Assembly (NCBI GenBank): GCA_017397725.1
Contig: JAFQIA010000007.1
Coordinates: 43,152 to 107,151, forward strand
Reading direction: 5' to 3'
From: Clostridia bacterium
GTDB lineage: Bacteria; Bacillota; Clostridia; Monoglobales; Monoglobaceae
DNA: 64,000 nt
The notes below the pieces were generated by a model. The model was given only the letters and a program-made list of their open reading frames with translations. It was not told the origin of the DNA and made no database searches. This document shows positions 8,929 to 17,117 of the stretch, piece by piece. Position numbers and translations under genes: made by a program. Position 1 is the first letter of the stretch; each line of letters opens with the position of its first letter.

Positions 8929-8957
8929 AAAAAAATCCCCCGACTTTACGTCGAGGG
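8929..8957 (-). terminator. Intrinsic terminator of the 8972-9868 gene
   Basis: On the minus strand the stem CCCTCGAC/GTCGGGGG (one G-T pair, loop GTAAA) is followed by a run of seven Ts. It lies 15 bases after the stop codon of the copper-amine-oxidase-domain gene. Confidence 0.85.
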
Positions 8958-8971
8958 AAGATTGCGTTTCT

Positions 8972-9868
8972 TTAATTCAAAATATCACTTTCGGTATCGG
9001 GGCTGATTTCATTGGCAAAGGCATCAAAGGACATACCCAGATTGTTCATATAGGTATCGTAATAACCCAAGGAACGAATGCCGGTGGTGGTCTTGTTGAT
9101 AACCAGATGTTGCACCCCGTCAATCAAGGTGGTGATACCGGTAAACCGAACCACCTCACCTGCGGGATTGTCATTGCCAAACTGCTCCTTCCAGTATGCC
9201 GAGATATACTCTCCATAGGAAGTGTCCTCCGAAATAGAGGTCTTGGTGGGAGTGCAGAAGTATACCTTGTCATAAGAGCCGATGCCATTTTTCTGCAAAG
9301 AGCGCAGATAGAAGCTGCCGTTGGATGCATCCTTGGCAATCACGCCGGTCAGGGCGCAAAGGGTTCCCTCTGCCTGATAAGGAATCTCGCTGACCACAAC
9401 CTGATTTTCGGTGCGGGGTTTGGGAATAATCACCGCAGTGCGGTTGGGGTTATCCCATTGCACATCCGCAGAAAACGCCTCCGAAATGGCACGCACCGGA
9501 ACATAGGTGCGGTCATTCTGGATGGTTGCAGGAACATCCATCTCGATATTTTCTTTGGGCTCTGCTTTTCCGTTTTTGATGGTATATTGTCCCATAATGC
9601 TGTTACCAATCTGCAGAGAAAGCAGGGTATCATACAGGACGATCTGGATGCGTTTGTCATCGTTGAACCAGTAAATGGTTGCATCTAATGCCTCGGAAAC
9701 CGCACGGAGAGGAAGCATCAATCGTTCATTGATAATCAGCGGACCGTTCCCCTCTTGGAACTGCAACGCCTCACCGACTACAACCTTTTCATTTGCGGCA
9801 AATGCCGCACCGGGTACCAAAGCACCCACCAGCAAAACTGCTGCCAAAATTCCGGCTAACTTTTTCAT
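8972..9868 (-). CDS. Secreted protein with copper-amine-oxidase N-terminal-like domains
   Basis: Exported protein of about 298 residues. An N-terminal signal peptide (MKKLAGILAAVLLVGALV, then Ala-rich cleavage region) is followed by the repeat-like stalk domain known from copper amine oxidase N-termini in Firmicutes. Its marks are RLMLPLRAVSEALDA near residue 45 and a second copy RTYVPVRAISEAFSA near 135. The C-terminal part (about 165-298) is not recognised. No oxidase catalytic domain is present, so this is a cell-surface or extracellular binding protein. I chose the ATG at 9868 because GGAGG lies 6 bases upstream and the signal peptide starts there; an in-frame ATG at 9946 has neither. Confidence 0.85.
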   Translation of the reverse strand: MKKLAGILAAVLLVGALVPGAAFAANEKVVVGEALQFQEGNGPLIINERLMLPLRAVSEALDATIYWFNDDKRIQIVLYDTLLSLQIGNSIMGQYTIKNGKAEPKENIEMDVPATIQNDRTYVPVRAISEAFSADVQWDNPNRTAVIIPKPRTENQVVVSEIPYQAEGTLCALTGVIAKDASNGSFYLRSLQKNGIGSYDKVYFCTPTKTSISEDTSYGEYISAYWKEQFGNDNPAGEVVRFTGITTLIDGVQHLVINKTTTGIRSLGYYDTYMNNLGMSFDAFANEISPDTESDILN

Positions 9869-10066
9869 AAAATCCTCCATTCCGCCCATAACATTGCTCA
9901 AGTTTTTTGTTATTTTCATTATATCGCACCCAAGCAATAAAATCAATAAGAAAGTATGAATTTTTTCAAAAACCTTTTTTGTTAAATAAAACCATCATAT
10001 TTTTTCAGTTTTTTCATAAAAATAGAAAACAGTACTTGGATTCCAAACAGAAAGGCAGTGTATGTG

Positions 10067-10876
10067 ATGGCATATGTTTTTGATTATGCAGAGCTTGAAA
10101 AAAGTCTTGCCTCCTTTCGGCATCTGCATCCTCAGATTCCGGTATTCTCCATCGGCAAGAGCCGTGAGGGACGGCATCTTTACGGCATCAAGTTGGGGAA
10201 GGGCGGCAAACGCGTTTTCTTCAATGGTGCCCACCACGGGATGGAGTGGCTGACCGCAAAACTGCTGATGCAATTTGCAGAGGAGTTGGCACAGGGCGAC
10301 CATCAGGCAAATACCCTGCTTCAGGGACGTTCCCTCTATCTGGTTCCTATGGTGAATCCCGACGGCGTGGAAATCGCCGCCGGTGGCAAAGAATGGCAGG
10401 CAAATGCTTTTGGGGTGGACCTCAATCACAATTATGATGCACTCTGGCATCTTTCCAAGCAGAGTGAAAAGGATGCCGGCATTTTTGGGCCCGGTCCCAC
10501 CCGATTCTCCGGTCCATTCCCCGAATCCGAGCCGGAAACCCGTGCCGTTGCCGATTTTACACGACAAAACGGATTCGACCTCGCCATTGCCTTTCACAGT
10601 CAGGGAGAGGTGATCTATTGGGATTTTTGCGGTTTTGCACCGGACAAATCCTACACCATCGCCAAGCAGATGGAAGCAGTCAGTCCCTACCGGATGGATA
10701 CCGTCAGCGGCATCGCCTCCTTTGGCGGGTACAAGGACTGGTTCATCCGCACCTTTAAGCGTCCCGCCTTCACCGTAGAAATCGGGCAGGGGAAAAACCC
10801 TCTGCCCATAGAGGACCTTGCAACAATATATCCTCGAACACTGCCCTTGATGCTGGAGGCAATCCGCCTTGCATAA
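10067..10876 (+). CDS. M14-family zinc carboxypeptidase
   Basis: Zinc metallocarboxypeptidase of family M14, close to the bacterial gamma-D-glutamyl-meso-diaminopimelate peptidase branch acting on cell-wall peptides. Zinc ligands are visible as H and E in GAHHGMEW (about residues 63-70) and the third His in AFHSQGE (near 182). The catalytic Glu is in FTVEIGQG near 240. No signal peptide is apparent, which suggests a cytoplasmic role in recycling of wall peptides, or an unconventional export. ATG 10067 is preferred over GTG 10058. It converges with PBP1A and shares a terminator with it. Confidence 0.85.
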   Translation: MAYVFDYAELEKSLASFRHLHPQIPVFSIGKSREGRHLYGIKLGKGGKRVFFNGAHHGMEWLTAKLLMQFAEELAQGDHQANTLLQGRSLYLVPMVNPDGVEIAAGGKEWQANAFGVDLNHNYDALWHLSKQSEKDAGIFGPGPTRFSGPFPESEPETRAVADFTRQNGFDLAIAFHSQGEVIYWDFCGFAPDKSYTIAKQMEAVSPYRMDTVSGIASFGGYKDWFIRTFKRPAFTVEIGQGKNPLPIEDLATIYPRTLPLMLEAIRLA

Positions 10877-10907
10877 GTAAAAAGCACCCACAAGGGTGCT
10901 TTTTTAC
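10877..10907. terminator. Bidirectional terminator between the M14 peptidase and PBP1A
   Basis: Stem AGTAAAAAGCACCC / GGGTGCTTTTTTACT with an ACAA loop, flanked by A and T runs, fills the whole gap between two convergent stop codons. It can serve both strands. Confidence 0.92.
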
Positions 10908-13088
10908 TTATTCTTCTAATGTTCCGCTTGTGGGAGGCGGGGGCGTTGTTCCGGTGGTGGCACTGGGGGTCGGGGTTTCGGTTCCCTCTCCATCTTCACC
11001 CTCGGCTCCCTCTTCGCCCTCCTCTTCGGTCTTCAAGTCCTCGTGTTCTGAGGTACATTGTCCGGGAAGGTTGTTGGACTTAAAGTAATATCCCTCGACA
11101 GGGCAATGCTCCCCTGCCCGTTTTCCGGTAACCGTACAATAATCGATGTACGCCACACCGCTGGGGGTGCTGATGCTCCGTCTTTCGTTGAGCTGCTGAT
11201 GCGCCTTGTTCATTACTGCGCGGAAGGTTCCCACACAGGGGTTGCCGCCGGCAATCTCCTGAGGTGTGTCATAGCCGTACCAGACCGCCGCAGAATAATA
11301 GGGGGTGAACCCTACAAACCAGCGGTTGGTATTTTCGTCGGTAGTACCGGTCTTACCTGCGGTAAAGATGCCATTGGAAAGTCCTGCACCGCCGCCAGTA
11401 CCCGAGGTAACAACCTCATTGAGCAGACGGGTCATCACAAAGGCGGTGGATGCACTCATTGCCTCGTGGGAATGACGGTCTGCGGTGAGAATCACATTTC
11501 CCTCTTTGTCCTTGACCTCGGTGTAAATATAGGGTTTGTTATAGATACCCTCATTGGCAAAGGTGGCATAGGCAGCCGCCATTTCCAAGACGGTGACGCC
11601 ATCGGTCAATCCGCCCAGACCCAACTGAGAATAACCAATATCACTGTAAATCGTTCCGTTGATATCCCGCTTTTCTACAAGGGTGGTGATGCCCATCTTG
11701 TTCCGCAGAAAATCAAAGCTCTTTTTTGCGCCCAAATCATCCAGAACCGCTACCGCAATGGTATTGAGGGAGCTGCGCACCGCTCTGCGGATATCCACCG
11801 CGCCACGATACTGCCGGTCACTGTTGCGGGGCGTCCAGTTGCCGTAAGATTTTGCCTCGTCCTGATAAATCGAGCCGGGGGTGATTACCTTTGCCTCAAT
11901 CGCCGGCGCATAAACCGCGATGGGTTTGATGGACGAGCCCGGCTGTCTGACACTCATGGACGCACGGTTCAGGTTCAGGCTCTCCGTCTTTTCGCCAATG
12001 CCTCCGGCAATACCCGCCACCTGACCGGTGCGGACATCAATGATGGCAATGGCAGACTGCGCCTTGCTGTCAGGGAAATTCTTTACATTTTCATAATACT
12101 CTTCCACCGCATTCTGTACCTGCGGTACATAGGTGGTATAAATCTTCAAGCCGCCGGAATAGACCATCTTGTTTGCCAGACTTTCGGAATAGCCTGCCGC
12201 CTGAAGGTCCCGCAACACGTCCCGAATCACCTGATCCACAAAATAGGAGGTTGCGCCGGTTCCCTTGTTCCTTTCCTTATTGCTGTCTGTAGCAAAGGTA
12301 AGGGGTTCGTTGACTGCCTCATCATACTCCTGCTGAGAAATATAGGAAAGCTCCAGCATTTTGCCCAGAACCATCTTCTGACGTTCCTTATTCTTTTCCG
12401 GATTCACAAAGGGGTCATACAAAGACGGGTACTGGGTGATGCCTGCCAAGGATGCACACTCGGCAAGGGTCAGCTCCGACACATCCTTGTCAAAGTAAAT
12501 ACCTGCTGCAGTCTGCACACCGTTACAACCTTGGGACAGGTAGATGCAGTTGAGATAAAGCTCTAAAATCTGTTCCTTATCCAGTTGTTTTTCCAATGCC
12601 ACCGCCCGTGAAATCTCACGGATTTTTCTTGCGGCAACCTGTTCCCGCTCGCCGGTGATATTTTTCACCAACTGTTGGGTAATGGTGCTTCCGCCAAGGG
12701 TGGCACCGCTCTTTCCGGTAATCTTTCTGCCCACCCATGTCATGGTTGCCTTGATGGTACGAGGAAGGTCATATCCCTTGTGCTTGTAAAAACGCTCATC
12801 CTCAATGGACACAAAGGCATCCTTTAAATCCTGCGGAATTTTATCAATATCCGCCCATTCCCGATTCTCTTCTGAGCTCAGGGAATGAAGCTCCTTCTCC
12901 TCACCGGTTTTGGGGTCTAAGTAGACCAAGGCGGTATTCTGGCGCAGAGTCAATGCCTCGACATCCAACCCATCCATATTGCCCCAAAGGCCAAAAATCG
13001 CACCGCCGAAGAAAATCCCGACCAGCAGGATTCCCGCAAGCAGGGTGGTTCCAAAAACAAGAAGAAATCTTTTTCTGTATTCTTTCAT
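10908..13088 (-). CDS. Class A penicillin-binding protein (PBP1A family)
   Basis: Bifunctional peptidoglycan synthase with an N-terminal membrane anchor (about residues 9-35). The GT51 glycosyltransferase has EDERFYKHKG (near 95) and GGSTITQQLVKN (near 130). The transpeptidase has its active-site serine in QPGSSIKPI (near 390), an SLN motif in SSLNTIAV and KTG in FTAGKTGTTDEN (near 585). The tail is Pro/Thr/Glu rich. About 726 residues. ATG 13088 is chosen because AAAGGAG lies 8 bases upstream; the in-frame ATG at 13094 is too close to it. A 17-base palindrome overlaps the likely promoter. Confidence 0.95.
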   Translation of the reverse strand: MKEYRKRFLLVFGTTLLAGILLVGIFFGGAIFGLWGNMDGLDVEALTLRQNTALVYLDPKTGEEKELHSLSSEENREWADIDKIPQDLKDAFVSIEDERFYKHKGYDLPRTIKATMTWVGRKITGKSGATLGGSTITQQLVKNITGEREQVAARKIREISRAVALEKQLDKEQILELYLNCIYLSQGCNGVQTAAGIYFDKDVSELTLAECASLAGITQYPSLYDPFVNPEKNKERQKMVLGKMLELSYISQQEYDEAVNEPLTFATDSNKERNKGTGATSYFVDQVIRDVLRDLQAAGYSESLANKMVYSGGLKIYTTYVPQVQNAVEEYYENVKNFPDSKAQSAIAIIDVRTGQVAGIAGGIGEKTESLNLNRASMSVRQPGSSIKPIAVYAPAIEAKVITPGSIYQDEAKSYGNWTPRNSDRQYRGAVDIRRAVRSSLNTIAVAVLDDLGAKKSFDFLRNKMGITTLVEKRDINGTIYSDIGYSQLGLGGLTDGVTVLEMAAAYATFANEGIYNKPYIYTEVKDKEGNVILTADRHSHEAMSASTAFVMTRLLNEVVTSGTGGGAGLSNGIFTAGKTGTTDENTNRWFVGFTPYYSAAVWYGYDTPQEIAGGNPCVGTFRAVMNKAHQQLNERRSISTPSGVAYIDYCTVTGKRAGEHCPVEGYYFKSNNLPGQCTSEHEDLKTEEEGEEGAEGEDGEGTETPTPSATTGTTPPPPTSGTLEE

Positions 13089-13111
13089 GTTCATTCTCCT
13101 TTAAGTTCTTT

Positions 13112-13128
13112 TATGGTAGTATACCATA
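13112..13128. promoter_or_regulatory. Palindromic operator-like site upstream of PBP1A
   Basis: A perfect 7+3+7 inverted repeat, TATGGTA-GTA-TACCATA, lies 24 bases before the PBP1A start. Read on the minus strand it contains TATACT, a plausible -10 box, so a bound regulator would block transcription. It lies between the divergent PBP1A and BofC-like genes. No regulator is identified. Confidence 0.5.
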
Positions 13129-13217
13129 TTTTTGTGTATAAAAAGAGCTTTCCGTGTTAATAATAGATTAAATTCGTGTTACAAACGTCGAGAAAGCACA
13201 AGATATGGGGGTCTTTT

Positions 13218-13598
13218 ATGGTCAAAAAAATGTTTCGCAGTCTGATTCTTGGCATCGTGGTCTTTGCGGTTTCCTTACTGGCAGGCTATCTGTCCTATAT
13301 GCTTACCTATCGTTATCAGGCCCAAAAGGTTCTGGAGCAGCTCCCGCCCAACGATGCGGTTTCTGCCGCGGCGGTTTCAGTCGCAGGGCCTTTGGACACC
13401 CGACAGCACTATCTTGCCCGCATGGAAAACGGAAAAATCGTCATCTATGCCGTCACCGATGATACCGAATCCTTTTTGTATACCTTGGACATCCGTGCGG
13501 GAGAGCTGCCCCCGGGCGACCTTGCAGAGCTTCGTCAAGGCATTGTCCTGACCAACCGCCAAGAGCTTGCCTCTTTTGAGGAAGACTTTAATAGTTAA
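13218..13598 (+). CDS. Membrane-anchored protein with BofC C-terminal-like domain
   Basis: Protein of about 126 residues. One N-terminal membrane segment (about 6-28) is followed by an extracytoplasmic domain. The C-terminal region (YLARMENGKIVIY near residue 70, then GELPPGDLAELRQGI and a final EELASFEEDF-like end near 100-125) fits the BofC C-terminal domain, known from the sporulation protein controlling SpoIVB. ATG 13218 is chosen because it has a GGGGG-type site and begins the membrane segment. The function here is unproven: many non-sporulation Firmicute proteins carry this domain. Divergent from PBP1A. Confidence 0.65.
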   Translation: MVKKMFRSLILGIVVFAVSLLAGYLSYMLTYRYQAQKVLEQLPPNDAVSAAAVSVAGPLDTRQHYLARMENGKIVIYAVTDDTESFLYTLDIRAGELPPGDLAELRQGIVLTNRQELASFEEDFNS

Positions 13599-13629
13599 AA
13601 AATGCATCGGCAAAGCCGATGCATTTTTT
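13597..13629. terminator. Bidirectional terminator
   Basis: Perfect stem AATGCATCGGC / GCCGATGCATT with an AAA loop, flanked by A and T runs, lies between the convergent BofC-like gene and the Ca2+/Na+ antiporter gene. Confidence 0.92.
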
Positions 13630-14581
13630 ATCGAAGAATAATATAGATCACGTACGCAATGTAGGTAATTACCATAGCACCGCCTACCGGGCGGGAAATC
13701 TTTTTGCCGGCTGCGGTCAAAAGATATACCATCAGCCCAATCACGAATAAAATCGCAGTATCGTAAACCGCCAGCATCTCTACGCAAACCGGATGCAAAG
13801 TGGCAGAAATCCCCAAAACAAACAGGATATTAAACACATTGGAACCTACGATATTACCCCAAGCCAAATCCACCTCGCCTTTGCGGCAAGCAACCAAAGA
13901 GGTAATCAGCTCCGGCAGAGAGGTACCAAGGGCAACCACCGTCAACCCAATCAGGGTATCGCTGACCCCCAACACCTTTGCAATGGCAGTCGATGCGTCC
14001 ACCACCAAATCTCCGCCAAAAATCACACCGGCAAGACCGCCAAGGAAAAAGAGCAGACTCTTCCAAGGAGAGGGCATCTCGGTTTCCTCTTCCATATCCT
14101 CACCGTTCATGCCATCCTTGATGTTCATATACATATAGATCCCCATCAACAGAAGCAGCAGCAAGCCCTCGGCTCTGCTCAAAAACGGGGCATTCCCCTC
14201 GCCCACAATGGGATCGGCAATCATCAAAAGCAGCGCCATCGTAATCACCAGATGAAATGGGTAATCCCGATTGACTGCAATGGGTTTGATGGGCAGAGGG
14301 CGAATCAGGGCACACAAGCCTCCCACCGCAAGCAGATTAAACAAATTGGAGCCCAAAATATTGGAAATAGAGATGGCATTGTTTCCATTCATCGCAGCGG
14401 TAATGCTGACTGCCGCCTCCGGCGCACTGGTACCGAATGCCACAATGGTCATACCAATGACCAATGTGGGGATATGGAACCGCCGTGCAAAACCTACTGC
14501 ACCGTCCACCAAAAAATCTGCGCCCTTAATCAAGAGTACAAATCCTACCAAAAGCAATAAAATATCTAATATTGTTGCCAT
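13628..14581 (-). CDS. Calcium/sodium antiporter, YrbG-like CaCA family
   Basis: Inner-membrane cation/Ca2+ exchanger of about 317 residues with ten predicted membrane segments in two homologous halves. The paired alpha-repeat signatures are visible: [10 protein letters not shown] near residue 50 and [13 protein letters not shown] near 215, carrying the ion-binding acidic residues. A short hydrophilic acidic loop ([12 protein letters not shown], near 160) separates the halves. ATG start with AAGGAG 9 bases upstream. It stands alone between a terminator and the divergent rubredoxin gene. Confidence 0.92.
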   Translation of the reverse strand: MATILDILLLLVGFVLLIKGADFLVDGAVGFARRFHIPTLVIGMTIVAFGTSAPEAAVSITAAMNGNNAISISNILGSNLFNLLAVGGLCALIRPLPIKPIAVNRDYPFHLVITMALLLMIADPIVGEGNAPFLSRAEGLLLLLLMGIYMYMNIKDGMNGEDMEEETEMPSPWKSLLFFLGGLAGVIFGGDLVVDASTAIAKVLGVSDTLIGLTVVALGTSLPELITSLVACRKGEVDLAWGNIVGSNVFNILFVLGISATLHPVCVEMLAVYDTAILFVIGLMVYLLTAAGKKISRPVGGAMVITYIAYVIYIILR

Positions 14582-14736
14582 CTGCCATTCTCCTTATTTT
14601 CGTGAAATACCGATTTATTATAATACAGGAACCCCTTTCTGTCAAATCAAAAATATTTTTTCAAAAAAAGATGGTTATTTTTCAAAACTTATGCTACAAT
14701 AGAATTATAAAATCTTTTTTGAAAGGAGTAACCCAT

Positions 14737-14895
14737 ATGAAAAAGTATGTTTGCACCGTTTGTGGCTATGTTTATGACGAGGCGGTAGGCGATCCGGACA
14801 ACGGCATTGAAGCCGGAACTGCTTGGGAGGATGTTCCCGATGACTTCCTTTGCCCCCTCTGCGGCGTAGGAAAAGACCAATTTGAGGAAGAATAA
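14737..14895 (+). CDS. Rubredoxin
   Basis: Small electron carrier of 52 residues with a single Fe(Cys)4 site. Both cysteine pairs are visible: CTVCGY at residues 6-11 and CPLCG near 39-43, with the [14 protein letters not shown] segment typical of the family. The start ATG has AAAGGAG 7 bases upstream; the reading frame extends upstream but has no better site. Rubredoxins serve redox enzymes and oxygen/superoxide reductases in anaerobes. No partner gene is adjacent, so its partner is unknown. Confidence 0.95.
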   Translation: MKKYVCTVCGYVYDEAVGDPDNGIEAGTAWEDVPDDFLCPLCGVGKDQFEEE

Positions 14896-14961
14896 TCCCC
14901 TTGCTTTTCGGGTCATTCCTCAACATATTGTGTTTGTAATAAAATTTTAACACAACATCTA

Positions 14962-14990
14962 TTGACATATGGCAATTCTGGGTGTATAAT
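14962..14990 (+). promoter_or_regulatory. Perfect sigma-A promoter of the NrdD-like gene
   Basis: Consensus TTGACA (14962-14967), a 17-base spacer and consensus TATAAT (14985-14990), 39 bases before the start codon. Confidence 0.9.
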
Positions 14991-15029
14991 ACGGGCATAC
15001 GAAAAAATCTGATTTAGGAGGATACTGCA

Positions 15030-15302
15030 ATGACCGTAAACGTGATTAATGGAACTATGAATTCCAACGAAATCAATTATTATGCCCAGCATATCCGCAA
15101 GAACAATCCGGGGATGGAGATTGATTCTTTGACCCTGACCATCTGTGATGACGGCTTTGTGGATGCTGCCTATGATCTGCACCCGGTTCCCTTTGAACGG
15201 ATTCGCCGGATTACCGGTTATCTGGTAGGAACGGTAGACCGGTTCAACAACGCCAAGCGTGCAGAGGAACATGACCGCGTCAAGCATATGAGCTGCAACT
15301 AA
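15030..15302 (+). CDS. Stand-alone NrdD C-terminal-like protein
   Basis: A 90-residue protein whose second half (RIRRITGYLVGTVDRFNNAK, then E-x2-DRVKH) matches the end of anaerobic ribonucleoside-triphosphate reductase NrdD. That end in full-length enzymes carries the zinc site and glycyl radical loop. Here the radical glycine loop and the zinc cysteine pairs are absent; only two cysteines occur (near residue 40 and next to last). It therefore cannot be a reductase by itself. Short proteins of this type are usually annotated as anaerobic ribonucleotide reductase in Clostridia. ATG with TAGGAGG 8 bases upstream, a perfect promoter and a strong terminator: a deliberate monocistronic gene. Role unknown. 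Confidence 0.75.
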   Translation: MTVNVINGTMNSNEINYYAQHIRKNNPGMEIDSLTLTICDDGFVDAAYDLHPVPFERIRRITGYLVGTVDRFNNAKRAEEHDRVKHMSCN

Positions 15303-15306
15303 AAAA

Positions 15307-15342
15307 CAAGAATCCCCTGACCTTTGGTCAGGGGATTCTTTT
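15307..15342. terminator. Terminator of the NrdD-like gene and of rodA
   Basis: Perfect stem AAGAATCCCCTGACC / GGTCAGGGGATTCTT with a TTT loop and a T-rich tail on the plus strand and A-rich flank on the other side. It lies between two convergent stop codons. Confidence 0.9.
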
Positions 15343-15344
15343 GT

Positions 15345-16451
15345 TTAAAAGTGAATCAATCGGCATCGCCAACGGACGTTCAGGACCAATCCAATGGCAA
15401 GCATATTGGTCAGCATAGACGAGCCTCCATAACTGAAAAAGGGCAAGGTGATACCGGTAACCGGGAAAATACCGATGCACATCCCGATATTTTCAAACAC
15501 CTGAAACAGCAGCATTGCCGCTACGCCGGTACAGATATAGGTACCCAGTTTGTTTCTGGAATGGATGCCGATATACAGGCATCGGATGATAATTAGGCTC
15601 AACAGCAACAAAGTTGCGATCGCCCCCACCATACCCAATTCCTCACAGATGGCAGAAAAGATAAAATCGGTATGTCGCTCGGGAAGAAGATTGTTCACCT
15701 GACTGGAACCCTTGTAAAGGCCGGTGCCAAAAAGCTTGCCGGAACCTACGGCAATCTTGGACTGAATCACGTGGTAGCCAGCTCCCGCCGGATCCCGTTC
15801 CGGATGGAACAGGGTAATGATTCGATTTTTTTGGTATTCCTGTAACACAAAAAACCAAAAAAGCGGAAATGCCGCCGCCAAAGCCGCTACGCCGCCTACG
15901 ATATACTTCCAGCTGATTCCCGCCACAAAAAGAAGCACCAAGGCAATGCTGACAAAGACCATGGCGGTTCCAAGGTCGGGTTGGAGCAAAATCAATACAC
16001 ACAAAATGCCCAGATGGGCAAGGAGCTTCAGCACCGTCTTGGGTTGATGCAGTTTTTCCTCGCATTCAGAAAGATGCTTGGAAAAGGTAATGATAAAGAT
16101 AATCTTTGCAATCTCTGCCGGCTGCAGATTGATGAATCCAAGGGAGAACCAGCTGCGGGCACCGCCCTGCACCGTGCCAATCCCCGGAATCAATACCAGA
16201 ATCAAAAGTCCTACCGCAACAAGATACAGATGGGTTGCAATCTGGGACAGATATTGATAATCCAGAATCATCAATGCTACCACACCGCCGATGCCCAGAA
16301 TCAGGGCAACCGTCTGGATGATGACATAGCGGCTCCCGCCGGTACTGGAAATCATAATAATCCCAAAGATTGCAGTCAGCAAGGTCAGGATGACCAATGG
16401 AATATCCAGATTGCGGCTGAGCCCTCTCAGTCTGTTTCCTTGATAGAACAC
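15345..16451 (-). CDS. rodA: RodA/FtsW-family peptidoglycan glycosyltransferase
   Basis: SEDS-family polytopic membrane protein of 368 residues that polymerises lipid II. The family segments include GARSWFSLGFINLQPAEIAK near residue 138, a large extracytoplasmic loop with ERDPAGAGYHVIQSKIAVGSG (about 240) and the C-terminal PFFSYGGSSM near 340. The lack of a long N-terminal tail and the position in an elongation-type gene set (mltG, PBP1A nearby) favour RodA over FtsW or SpoVE, but the branch cannot be settled here. GTG start with GGAGATG 5 bases upstream. Four bases after the methyltransferase gene. Confidence 0.88.
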   Translation of the reverse strand: MFYQGNRLRGLSRNLDIPLVILTLLTAIFGIIMISSTGGSRYVIIQTVALILGIGGVVALMILDYQYLSQIATHLYLVAVGLLILVLIPGIGTVQGGARSWFSLGFINLQPAEIAKIIFIITFSKHLSECEEKLHQPKTVLKLLAHLGILCVLILLQPDLGTAMVFVSIALVLLFVAGISWKYIVGGVAALAAAFPLFWFFVLQEYQKNRIITLFHPERDPAGAGYHVIQSKIAVGSGKLFGTGLYKGSSQVNNLLPERHTDFIFSAICEELGMVGAIATLLLLSLIIIRCLYIGIHSRNKLGTYICTGVAAMLLFQVFENIGMCIGIFPVTGITLPFFSYGGSSMLTNMLAIGLVLNVRWRCRLIHF

Positions 16452-16455
16452 GGTT

Positions 16456-17103
16456 TCATCTCCTTTTATAACTCAACGCCACGCCGTCCCCCACCGGAAG
16501 CACCGAGGTTTCCAGTTGCGGGGTGGATGACAGCATTTTCAGGTATTCCCTGAGTCGCTTGACAATGGTAATCTTTCGCCGCTGCACCAATTCGTCGGTG
16601 GCAGTCATTCCCTTGTAGAGCACATTGTCTGACACCAACAATCCGCCCTCTTTCAGGCAGCGCATACAATGGGGAAAGAACTCCCCATACTGCGCCTTTG
16701 CCGCATCCATAAAAATCATATCATAGCTGCCGTCCATGGTGGGAAGGATTTCCTTGGCATCCCCTTCATAAAGGTGGATTTTTTCTTCCATTCCTGCCTT
16801 TTTGAAATTCTCCCGTGCCACCCTTGCGGCATCGGGGGAAAGCTCGATGGTGTCCACCCTTTCACAGCCTGCCGCCACCATACAAATAGCAGAATAGCCG
16901 ATGGCACAACCTACCTCCAGTACCGATTTCACCTTGCCAAGCTGAATCAGCAGTTCCAACAGCTTGATGGTTTCCGGTTGGGAAATAGGGACCCCATGCT
17001 CCTTGGCAAACGCCTCCATCTCACCCTGAATCCCTTGCCTTTCCGGCAACAAATCCCGCAGATAGCGGATGATGTATTCATAATTAATCGAATCGTCAAT
17101 CAC
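16456..17103 (-). CDS. trmR: TrmR-like O-methyltransferase (YrrM)
   Basis: SAM-dependent class I methyltransferase of the caffeoyl-CoA OMT-like family, 215 residues. SAM loop LEVGCAIGYSA is near residue 61, the acidic D-x-IELSPDAA segment near 83 and FMDAAKAQY near 130. In B. subtilis YrrM/TrmR methylates 5-hydroxyuridine at tRNA position 34 to 5-methoxyuridine, and yrrM follows yrrL (mltG) as here. A TrhP-like U32 protein that could make the hydroxyuridine is at 31380. GTG start with GGGGAG at good spacing. Confidence 0.85.
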   Translation of the reverse strand: MIDDSINYEYIIRYLRDLLPERQGIQGEMEAFAKEHGVPISQPETIKLLELLIQLGKVKSVLEVGCAIGYSAICMVAAGCERVDTIELSPDAARVARENFKKAGMEEKIHLYEGDAKEILPTMDGSYDMIFMDAAKAQYGEFFPHCMRCLKEGGLLVSDNVLYKGMTATDELVQRRKITIVKRLREYLKMLSSTPQLETSVLPVGDGVALSYKRR

Positions 17104-17117
17104 CGATGTTCTCCCCT

